Source: Thermotogae bacterium
GTDB lineage: Bacteria > Thermotogota > Thermotogae > UBA12178
Length of the DNA: 11,677 nucleotides
NCBI GenBank assembly: GCA_003641795.1
Contig: QNAP01000035.1
Span: 1-11,677, forward strand
Direction of reading: 5' to 3'
Position numbers and translations under genes: made by a program. Each line of letters opens with the position of its first letter. Position 1 is the first letter of the stretch. The notes under the pieces were generated by a model. The model did not search any database. It saw nothing but the letters and a program-made list of their open reading frames with translations, and had not been told where the DNA came from. Shown here piece by piece: positions 6,110 to 11,677 of this stretch.

Positions 6110-6121
6110 GAAAGATTTCGA
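6108..6121 (-). promoter_or_regulatory. Second inverted repeat in the nadD leader
   Basis: TCGAAA (6116-6121) and TTTCGA (6108-6113) are separated by 2 nt. As RNA this would be a 5-bp stem TCGAA/TTCGA with loop ATCT, the same tetraloop sequence as the neighbouring inverted repeat. It lies between the predicted transcription start and the Shine-Dalgarno sequence and overlaps the latter's first two bases. It may be an operator half of a paired site or part of a leader structure. Confidence 0.4.
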
Positions 6122-6132
6122 ATGACGCAGAG

Positions 6133-6163
6133 ATTATACCCCAAAATTCGAGCATTTTATCAA
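6133..6163 (-). promoter_or_regulatory. Candidate promoter for the nadD-to-tRNA operon
   Basis: A perfect -10 TATAAT (6133-6138) lies between the yraN stop and nadD. The best -35 is TTGATA (6158-6163), with a spacer of 19 nt, longer than the ideal 17. Transcription would begin near 6126, giving a leader of about 30 nt before the inferred nadD start. The 57 nt separating yraN from the Shine-Dalgarno sequence make this the largest gap between the right-hand genes, which fits an operon boundary. Confidence 0.6.
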
Positions 6164-6172
6164 ATTGAGGGG

Positions 6173-6460
6173 TCAAGGATGGATGTCTTTTACATGAACG
6201 ATTTCATCTTTGTAGACTTCGACGAGGTCGAAACGAATGGATTCGTACCTTTCTCCATACGTTTTCAAAAACCACTCGGCCACTCTCCTCATCTTCTTCA
6301 ACTTTCGAAAGTCCAGCCTCGACCGTGGACGTATCCGAGGTGAGGATCCCCCCTTAACTTCAACAAAGATCAAAGTAAGCGCTTTCTTGGCGACTATGTC
6401 AAGTTCTCCAAACCTTGTGGAGAGATTTCTCGCGATGATCCTGTAACCTTTGGATTGCAA
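6173..6460 (-). CDS. YraN/UPF0102 family nuclease-like protein (N-terminus uncertain)
   Basis: The visible 95 residues match the UPF0102 family, a PD-(D/E)xK nuclease fold. GYRIIARNLSTRFGELDIVA (5-24) holds the family's N-x-x-x-x-x-GE-x-D core, LIFVEVKGG (30-38) supplies the E-x-K, RSRLDFRKLKKMRRVAEWFL (46-65) is the basic helix, and RFDLVEV near the C-terminus ends the domain. Biochemical function in most bacteria is unresolved. Start choice is a problem. TTG 6460 is the only canonical start, but it removes the conserved first helix. The same frame continues upstream as REYEDIAARFL, back to about 6490, inside the end of gatC. No ATG/GTG/TTG occurs there before an in-frame stop near 6570. Translation may reinitiate at TTG just after the gatC stop (11 nt away) or begin at a non-canonical codon such as ATA 6475. 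Confidence 0.8.
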   Translation of the reverse strand: MQSKGYRIIARNLSTRFGELDIVAKKALTLIFVEVKGGSSPRIRPRSRLDFRKLKKMRRVAEWFLKTYGERYESIRFDLVEVYKDEIVHVKDIHP

Positions 6461-6471
6461 AAATCGCGCGG

Positions 6472-6789
6472 CTATGTCTTCGTACTCTCTCCCTCTCTGC
6501 CGAGGATGCTGGAAACCTTTAAAAGTCCTTCTTCCTCCTCCGGGAAGTTTTGAACGATACCTTGGATATGTTCAAAAACTTTGATCTGGTCGCCCCTCAA
6601 CGGAGCCTTCGATTCCACAGGTGTGTAAAGCGGTTCCACTTTGGAAACATCGAGTTCGTCCAGCATCTCCATATATGCCAGGATTTCGTTGAGGTCTTTT
6701 CGAAGTTTCTCGCGCTCCCGCGGTTTCAACGAAAGCTTGGCTAAACGCTCAAGTCTTTCAAAGAGTTCATCGTTTATCCTTATCTTCAA
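6472..6789 (-). CDS. gatC: Asp-tRNA(Asn)/Glu-tRNA(Gln) amidotransferase subunit C
   Basis: The 105-residue product matches GatC along its length: INDELFERLERLAKLSL (4-20), REREKLRKDLNEILAYMEML (23-42), DELDVSKVEPLYTPVES (43-59, the family's L..vdt..v.P) and APLRGDQI (61-68, the family's lReD). GatC stabilises the GatAB transamidase that converts mischarged Glu-tRNA(Gln) or Asp-tRNA(Asn). gatA and gatB are not in the window. I chose TTG 6789: AAGGAG (6798-6803) lies 8 nt upstream, and the protein then begins as GatC proteins do. The longer reading from 6831 runs into the csrA coding region. The start is 5 nt after the csrA stop and the Shine-Dalgarno sequence is inside csrA, so coupling is likely. 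The C-terminal 10-15 residues are variable and overlap the possible upstream extension of yraN. Confidence 0.9.
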   Translation of the reverse strand: MKIRINDELFERLERLAKLSLKPREREKLRKDLNEILAYMEMLDELDVSKVEPLYTPVESKAPLRGDQIKVFEHIQGIVQNFPEEEEGLLKVSSILGREGESTKT

Positions 6790-6794
6790 AACAC

Positions 6795-7028
6795 TCACTC
6801 CTTGCACTTGCTCTTTTTGAAGAGTCCACATACATCTTCAACGGTGGCCGAAGTGGCTTGAAGATTGTCCTCTCTTACGGCTTCGTATATCTCTTTCCGA
6901 TATATCTTCACTTCCTGTGGAGCGACGATTCCCAGCTTGACCGTTCCACCTTCGATCTTGAGTACCTTCACCTCTATTTTATCATCTATGATGATGCTCT
7001 CGTTAGCCCTCCGACTCAGTACCAGCAC
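6795..7028 (-). CDS. csrA: Carbon storage regulator CsrA
   Basis: The 77-residue product opens with MLVLSRRANESIIIDD (1-16) and has the full five-strand CsrA core: KIEVKVLKIEGGTVKLGI (17-34), then APQEVKIYRKEIYEAV (36-51) with the RNA-contacting Arg44. CsrA homodimers bind GGA motifs in mRNA leaders and often repress translation; in many flagellated bacteria the target is flagellin mRNA. The tail of about 22 residues after the core is longer than in short homologues and has two cysteines near the end (CGLF, CKE). The GTG start at 7028 lies inside fliW, overlapping its end by 26 nt, so translation is probably coupled to that of its antagonist. Function is assigned from clear family similarity and from its place after fliW. 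Confidence 0.95.
   Translation of the reverse strand: MLVLSRRANESIIIDDKIEVKVLKIEGGTVKLGIVAPQEVKIYRKEIYEAVREDNLQATSATVEDVCGLFKKSKCKE
6798..6803 (-). promoter_or_regulatory. Shine-Dalgarno sequence deciding the gatC TTG start
   Basis: AAGGAG lies within the last codons of csrA, ending 8 nt before TTG 6789. The in-frame GTG that overlaps this motif is too close to be used, which leaves the TTG as the start. Confidence 0.65.
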
Positions 7029-7497
7029 TGGTTTTCACGTCCTGATCAACCAATTTTCTGCTTCTTTCCATTTCATCAACGATACGATGCCTTATGGTGT
7101 AATTGGGATCATCCAGGATCACCTGTTCCCCAATATTTTCACGCACGTTTATGATCACCGGCGCGAGCAGGTTGACCGTTGCATCCTCTGGGCTGTCTTT
7201 CGGTATTACTACCACGCAGAGAACGAGGGCGTCTTTGACATCCTCCAGCTTCAAAAGGCGCTTGTCTGCCGGTGATATCTCAACTGAGTAATCAACTCTC
7301 ACCAACCACGGATCGATAACCGGGAGGCTAACGTTTTCATCCTCCAGAGAAACGAGCCACTTTATGGGGTCCGTTCGCTCGTCTTGGATCAGTGCGTATC
7401 GGCGCAGATATTCGAATCCTGGTAATCCTTCGGGAAAGTCGATAATGTCTCTCTCATCGATCTCAATCTCCCCCAACCTTGTCTTTATCCGTTCCAA
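7003..7497 (-). CDS. fliW: Flagellar assembly factor FliW
   Basis: The 164-residue product has the FliW signature: IKTRLGEIEIDERDIIDFPEGLPGFEYLRRYALI near the N-terminus (about 4-37), then WLVSLEDENVSLPVIDPW (47-64), ALVLCVVVIP (90-99), VNLLAPVIINV (108-118) and the final QVILDDPNYTIRH (124-136). FliW binds flagellin and CsrA; when flagellin is exported, FliW is free to sequester CsrA and so relieves repression of flagellin synthesis. I prefer TTG 7497, with AGGTGA 7 nt upstream and the usual N-terminal length. A GTG at 7515 overlapping the flgL stop (GTGA) would add 6 residues and remains possible. The gene overlaps csrA downstream, the arrangement expected for this regulatory pair. Confidence 0.93.
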   Translation of the reverse strand: MERIKTRLGEIEIDERDIIDFPEGLPGFEYLRRYALIQDERTDPIKWLVSLEDENVSLPVIDPWLVRVDYSVEISPADKRLLKLEDVKDALVLCVVVIPKDSPEDATVNLLAPVIINVRENIGEQVILDDPNYTIRHRIVDEMERSRKLVDQDVKTSAGTESEG

Positions 7498-7511
7498 ACC
7501 TCTCTCACCTC

Positions 7512-8417
7512 TCACCTGAGAAAATCCAAAAGCGTCGGCTGTAATACTTGAGCGGCGCTCTTCAAGGCTGCTTGAAGAGCTGCTTGCTTGGTTGCCAGTT
7601 TCGAGACCACTTCCGCAATATCCACATCCTGCTCTTTCGACAACACTTCGATGGAGTACAGTTGTAGATCGTCCAAACGATTCCCGAGATATTCCAAAAG
7701 TCTGGTGGTTCCGCCAATCTTGGCGGTAGCTTCCAAAGCTCTCTCGAGTGCCCGATCCACGCTCGCTATGTCAGCACTATTGAGGAGAACCCCCGCCGTC
7801 TCTTCATCTTCAAGGTGTTCTACAATCCTATCTATAGCTTTAAATATGGATTCCCCACTCTGTGTTACGAAAACTTCGTCAGCGGTCAGAGTGTACTCCA
7901 CGCGCTGCCCCAGCACCACCGTGTCGAGGTTCTTCGTTCCAAGGGGTAAACCCAGCACGTATCTGCCGTTTTCGTCCTTGGTGACCGGGGGAACGTCGGA
8001 AGACGTTCCAGAAAAAATGTACCTACCCGCTACTTGGGTATTGGCTATGGTGACGATGTGTTCTTGAATTTCGCGAAGTTCGGTCACAATGGCCATTCGA
8101 TCCGCATCACTGAGTGTACCGCTGGCTCCCTTAACCACCAACTCCTTGACTCGGTGCAACAAAGAAATGTACTCTTGCACCGCCGAGTCAAAGGAACCAA
8201 GGTAATTGTTGGCCATCTCCGCGTTCCGTCTGTACTGCTCGAATTGGCGCAATTTCGATGCCATGTCAGAAGCCCTGAGGGCAACCACCGGGTCATCGGA
8301 AGGGTATTCAACCTTTTTGCCAGAGGACATCTGGTTTTGGAGCTTGCCGAAGTCGCGCAGTATCCTGCTGATATTCCACTGAACCTGATCGTTCATCATG
8401 GAACGGGTTATCCTCAT
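7512..8417 (-). CDS. flgL: Flagellar hook-filament junction protein FlgL
   Basis: The 301-residue product is of normal FlgL length. The flagellin-like N-terminal region starts MRITRSMMNDQVQWNI and continues KLQNQMSSGKKVEYPSDDPVVALRA (25-49). The amphipathic helices carry the ANTQVAGRYIFSGTSSDVPPV turn (128-148), typical of FlgL. The C-terminal D0/D1 helix is rich in Ala and Gln and ends LLDFLR. FlgL (HAP3) forms the ring that joins FlgK to the flagellin filament and is exported by the flagellar type III system without a cleaved signal. The ATG at 8417 follows the flgK stop by 4 nt; AGGTGAT, part of it the flgK stop, is the Shine-Dalgarno sequence. Both conserved ends needed for assembly are intact. 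Confidence 0.94.
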   Translation of the reverse strand: MRITRSMMNDQVQWNISRILRDFGKLQNQMSSGKKVEYPSDDPVVALRASDMASKLRQFEQYRRNAEMANNYLGSFDSAVQEYISLLHRVKELVVKGASGTLSDADRMAIVTELREIQEHIVTIANTQVAGRYIFSGTSSDVPPVTKDENGRYVLGLPLGTKNLDTVVLGQRVEYTLTADEVFVTQSGESIFKAIDRIVEHLEDEETAGVLLNSADIASVDRALERALEATAKIGGTTRLLEYLGNRLDDLQLYSIEVLSKEQDVDIAEVVSKLATKQAALQAALKSAAQVLQPTLLDFLR

Positions 8418-8421
8418 CTCA

Positions 8422-11400
8422 TCACCTGCCGACCACGCCCAATCTGTCGATGATCCTGCCGATCATTTCGTCCACCGCGCTTATCACTCGGGCAGCGGCG
8501 TTGAAAGCGTGCTGGTACTTTATCATGTTTCCCATTTCCTCATCGAGGGAAACCCCTTTCACCCTCTCTCTTTCGGTGTCCACTTGTTTCTTCATGGCTT
8601 CTGCGTTGAGCTTCATACTCTGCGCTGTCTGACCTTCGATGCCGAGCTCTGCCACCACTGCTCCAAAGAATTCCGACATGCTCTCATCGCCATCACCCAG
8701 ATAGCGCCTGAATCTGAGGTTTAGGTACTCTGCCACAGCATCAGTGTTGGATTCGCCTCGTGGGGCTACGGAATCTACAATCCAGTCACCGTTGGTATCG
8801 CGGGCTATACCCAGATCGACACCCAACGACGCTGCTAAAGCACTTACAGCATCTGATACGTCGAGATTCAACGTTATCCCGAGTTCATTGGATATGGTCA
8901 ACAGATCTGCGTACTTCAACCTCTCCAAAAACCGGGAACGCTCCCACGTGGGATCCAGAAGTCTTTCCAGTGTGGACGTATTCCATTTTCTGTCTCCATC
9001 GTCCTCGATCAAGCCGAGACGTTGTAGCACCTCCGAAGGCGCTTCAAAGTAAAAGTTCGTTAAGTCAAGATCCGATCTTCTACCTGCTCTCAGATAAAAC
9101 TTTCCGTGTGGGGAAACATCGGCCAGAATACCGGTTCCCGAAGCGTTTATCCTTTCGGCCATGGAGTTGAGGTCGTCCGATACGGGACTGACATAAACGG
9201 GTGTGGAGTTGATCCTGAACTCGAATCCTTGCTTTCTACACCGCTCTCTGGTAGAACCATTGTAAGTCAACCCCATGCTCGAGTAAAGGTTGGAGGTTTC
9301 ATCCGATGGTGAGATCCGGATTTCCTTTGCAGCACCGAAGATATTCATAGGATCGCTGGTAACATCGAAAGCAACGTGCTCCCAGCTGTAGTCTATGGGC
9401 TCTAAAGGGATCATTCTGAGGTAACGACTCCCATCAGTCCAAGCAACAAGAGACGTGTCAAGCCCGGCTGTCGTCAACTGGTTGTTGATTTCGGTTACCA
9501 GATCGTTTAGACCGGTAACTCCAGAAAGATCTATCGAAACGTTGGCAACCCCTCCGTTCAATTCATCTTCCACCGTGAATTCGAGGGTTCCCGTTCCTGA
9601 AAACGTCGGAGGCGTGGATCCGAAATCCACCTCCAAGTAGCTGGCGGAGTAAAGATCGAAGACGTTTTCAAGGGTGTCCACAGATGATGTGTCTAAAACC
9701 TGGAGAGTTCGGTTCTGTGCGTTGACGAGAGCGAAAAGGCCGTCAGGATCGTGGAGTTCCAAACCGTTGATCTTCGTTGAAATGTCACCGTTGCCATCCC
9801 TGTAGAAAGGAACCAGATGTACCAGATCGTAGCTTCCATCCCCATTCGAGTCCACACCGATGGCCTTGAAGTACGGCAGTGAAGACAGTTGGGCAACGAA
9901 GTCGTCGAACGTCCCGGAGAGCGAGATCGTTGCGGCACTCTCCGTGTCGGCATCCAAGTTGCGTACAGATACATAGAAATCACGTGGTGATGATAACCCC
10001 TCCAAAGCACTTTCGAAATCCGTGGAGGTTATGGTGAGTACATCCTGCGGTTTAGACGGCAAACCAAGTGCCGATAGAAGTTCTCCCGAAGAAGTGTCCA
10101 AGACCAATCGGCCATCGAAAGACGTGGGAGAGTAGAGATAGAAGCGGTACTTCGTCGGTTCGTAATCTTCGTAACCAACTCTGAGCCAGTCGTACCAGCT
10201 CTTGGTATCGTCGTTTATCGAACTCATCACGTCTTGTAGACTCTGTCCCGTTTCGACGGTGATACTACCGTCTTCGGTTTTGGTAAACCCCTCATCCAGA
10301 AAGACAAGACTTCCCTTAGTGGACTTCAAAGAGATGAGGTGAGAGGAAGGATCACCTGTAAGTCCCAAAAGTCCGTTGACATACCTTACGGGTCCACCAG
10401 AGAGTCTGTTGTTCCCTGCCACTCGAAAGAGCCTCCAATTGTCGGTTTCGGTTCCGACACTTATTCCCTTGAACAGATCGATCCCCGTGGTGTTTCCCGA
10501 CGAGTCGAAGCTCTCTCGATGTACCATATTGAAGGTATCCGCCAGATACACCGAAAGTTCGTCGAAACGTTTCATCAATTCGGGTATCCTTTCGTCCCTC
10601 ATGTAGAGAAGCGCCTTGAGCTTCCCGTCGCTTATGTAGAGCTCGGAGTTACCCACCATGAGGATGTTGACTCCATCAGCTCCCTGCTCCCGGTAAACCT
10701 TCACTTCCATGTAAGAAGAACCGTTGAGAACGGCTTTATCTCCTATGTTCAAAAGTATCTGTCCGTCGGATTGAACTCGATAGGAAATGTTCACTAGATC
10801 CGAAAGCTGGTCTAATAGGAGATCACGTTCATCGAGAAGATCGTTGGCGGACACACCCAGAATCGAAGAAGTTCGAATCTTGGAATTGAGATCTGCTATT
10901 CTGCGAATTGTTGCGTTTATTTCGTTGGCGTGTGTGGCTATCTCTTCGTCTACATCCTCCCTGAGCTGCCGAAGGCGGTTGTAAAGGTCTTTAAAAACCG
11001 CGAGAAACTCCTCCACTTTTGAAACAAACCCGCGCTTGGCGGCAGCGTTGGTAGGGTCGGACATCACATCCTCAAGCCCTGAAAAGATATCGTCAAAGAA
11101 TTTGCGAATGCCGCTTTCTCCAGGTTCTCCAAGGAGTTGTTCGATGAAGTGAAGACCGTCCATCACGCTTTCCCAGTATCTGTAGCGATTGTTCACCTGA
11201 CGGTACTGCACGTCGAGAAATTCGTCCCTCACTCGCTCGATGGTCTTAACCATGGATCCTGTACCGAATTGAAGGGGTATCGACGGTTGGGTAAGGGTAT
11301 TCACCGGTACTGGCGGAGTTGCCTGAATCACCGGGCGCTGCCTGGAAAATCCGGGCGTATCCACGTTGGCCACGTTGTGAGCCACCACGTTCATGGCCAG

Positions 11401-11463
11401 CTTGTGGGTGTAGACACCTAACATCCCGGTGTTAAGCAACCCGAAGAGAGTGAGATCAGCCAC
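8422..11463 (-). CDS. flgK: Very large flagellar hook-associated protein FlgK (1013 aa) with a ~570-residue insert
   Basis: The N-terminal D0/D1 part is canonical: LFGLLNTGMLGVYTHKLAMNVVAHNVANVDTPGFSRQRPVI (6-46), then helices with GESGIRKFFDDIFSGLEDVMSDPTNAAAK (115-143) and ANDLLDERDLLLDQLS (206-221), to LADTFNMVHRESFD (307-320). The C-terminal part is equally typical (EFFGAVVAELGIEGQTAQ 931-948; GVSLDEEMGNMIKYQHAFNAAARVISAVDEMIGRIIDRLG 970-1009). Common FlgK proteins are roughly 450-650 residues. Here about 355-925 forms an extra, surface-type region. It contains several modules that resemble flagellin hook-IN motifs (beta strand, then SL..LV..IN; about 385-417, 625-660, 745-773). It also has three acidic loops, DSNGDGSYD (538-546), DGNGDIS (556-562) and DTNGDWIVD (889-897). 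One cysteine (742) is present. The GTG start at 11463 overlaps the upstream stop by 8 nt and gives the expected N-terminus. FlgK joins hook and filament outside the cell. Confidence 0.93.
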   Translation of the reverse strand: MADLTLFGLLNTGMLGVYTHKLAMNVVAHNVANVDTPGFSRQRPVIQATPPVPVNTLTQPSIPLQFGTGSMVKTIERVRDEFLDVQYRQVNNRYRYWESVMDGLHFIEQLLGEPGESGIRKFFDDIFSGLEDVMSDPTNAAAKRGFVSKVEEFLAVFKDLYNRLRQLREDVDEEIATHANEINATIRRIADLNSKIRTSSILGVSANDLLDERDLLLDQLSDLVNISYRVQSDGQILLNIGDKAVLNGSSYMEVKVYREQGADGVNILMVGNSELYISDGKLKALLYMRDERIPELMKRFDELSVYLADTFNMVHRESFDSSGNTTGIDLFKGISVGTETDNWRLFRVAGNNRLSGGPVRYVNGLLGLTGDPSSHLISLKSTKGSLVFLDEGFTKTEDGSITVETGQSLQDVMSSINDDTKSWYDWLRVGYEDYEPTKYRFYLYSPTSFDGRLVLDTSSGELLSALGLPSKPQDVLTITSTDFESALEGLSSPRDFYVSVRNLDADTESAATISLSGTFDDFVAQLSSLPYFKAIGVDSNGDGSYDLVHLVPFYRDGNGDISTKINGLELHDPDGLFALVNAQNRTLQVLDTSSVDTLENVFDLYSASYLEVDFGSTPPTFSGTGTLEFTVEDELNGGVANVSIDLSGVTGLNDLVTEINNQLTTAGLDTSLVAWTDGSRYLRMIPLEPIDYSWEHVAFDVTSDPMNIFGAAKEIRISPSDETSNLYSSMGLTYNGSTRERCRKQGFEFRINSTPVYVSPVSDDLNSMAERINASGTGILADVSPHGKFYLRAGRRSDLDLTNFYFEAPSEVLQRLGLIEDDGDRKWNTSTLERLLDPTWERSRFLERLKYADLLTISNELGITLNLDVSDAVSALAASLGVDLGIARDTNGDWIVDSVAPRGESNTDAVAEYLNLRFRRYLGDGDESMSEFFGAVVAELGIEGQTAQSMKLNAEAMKKQVDTERERVKGVSLDEEMGNMIKYQHAFNAAARVISAVDEMIGRIIDRLGVVGR

Positions 11464-11677
11464 TCCAACCCCGCCCTGATTCTTCTGTCTCTTTGTCGTT
11501 CCCGTTTTTGTCGTAGACGCTGAGTGTCCTTCTGCTGTAGAGCAAACGCATCAACGTAGTCGAATACGCCATTTCGAACTCCAGCATCTCCTCGAGCCCT
11601 TTGCGCAGAAGTTGGAGTTCGTTAGCGGCTCGAAGCATGCGCGCCATCCTTATCATCATCTCTTCTCTGTTTTTTCC
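11456..11677 (-). CDS. FlgN-like flagellar export chaperone, 3' part only (runs off right edge)
   Basis: The frame is open to the right edge (GKNREE precedes the first Met at 11659), so the true start is probably outside the window. The visible residues (67 from that Met) form amphipathic helices, ANELQLLRKGLEEMLEFEMAYSTTLMRLLYS (12-42), then a TLSVYDKNG turn (45-53) and a polar, disordered tail. Helical hairpins that end in a 'tYd.nG'-like turn are seen at the C-terminus of FlgN proteins, the chaperones for FlgK and FlgL. The position directly before flgK, with an 8-nt overlap, supports this. Sequence similarity in this family is weak, and only the C-terminus can be seen, so the assignment rests partly on context. 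A generic small flagellar protein is the alternative. Confidence 0.6.
   Translation of the reverse strand, partial: GKNREEMMIRMARMLRAANELQLLRKGLEEMLEFEMAYSTTLMRLLYSRRTLSVYDKNGNDKETEESGRGWSG

Noticed and set aside
6139..6172. CCCC...GGGG inverted repeat after yraN as a terminator
   Set aside because: The stem has internal mismatches, and on the minus strand it is followed by TATAAT rather than a T-run, so it is better read as part of the nadD promoter spacer.
7588..8067. Plus-strand open frame of 159 codons, Ser/Thr/Arg-rich
   Set aside because: It is antisense to flgL, whose protein is unmistakable; low-complexity composition is typical of shadow frames.

Overview
The window looks like chromosomal DNA of a thermophilic Thermotogales-type bacterium (phylum Thermotogota). 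The basis is protein character: charged, Lys/Glu/Val-rich, compact proteins; a tightly packed one-strand gene string with 4-nt overlaps; many GTG/TTG starts; and a FlgN-FlgK-FlgL-FliW-CsrA order next to GatC. Genus cannot be fixed from the sequence alone; Thermotoga or Pseudothermotoga is a guess. Every gene I can support lies on the minus strand, so the window is read from right to left.

Right half (11677 to 6173): a flagellar and regulatory operon enters already in progress. It runs from a FlgN-like chaperone fragment at the edge, through an exceptionally long FlgK (1013 aa), FlgL, the flagellar assembly factor FliW and the RNA-binding regulator CsrA, to GatC (amidotransferase subunit) and a YraN/UPF0102 nuclease-like protein. 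Neighbours overlap or sit within a few bases of each other. FlgK and FlgL are the hook-filament junction proteins, FlgN is their usual export chaperone, and FliW and CsrA form the known flagellin-dependent post-transcriptional switch.

Middle (about 6163 to 2311): a good -10 box (6133-6138) begins a second unit: nadD, a glycerophosphodiester phosphodiesterase, a divergent YchF/OLA1-like P-loop protein, a calcineurin-like metallophosphoesterase, then tRNA-Leu(CAA) and a strong intrinsic terminator (2311-2341). nadD has no ATG/GTG/TTG at its N-terminus. A Shine-Dalgarno sequence points to an ATC codon lying in the loop of a perfect inverted repeat. The tRNA has its own likely extended -10 promoter, built over the stop codon of the metallophosphoesterase gene.

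Left (2275 to 336): a WecG/TagA/CpsF-family glycosyltransferase is coupled by a TTGA overlap to an amidohydrolase-fold protein that has lost the metal ligands seen in active relatives. Bases 1-335 hold no gene that I can support. They hold about 2.4 copies of an 82-85 bp tandem repeat and a plausible leftward promoter.

Most genes are ordinary housekeeping or motility genes. The unusual points are the nadD start region, the giant FlgK insert with calcium-loop-like motifs, the degenerate amidohydrolase and YchF-like proteins, the tRNA promoter/stop-codon overlap, and the tandem repeat.
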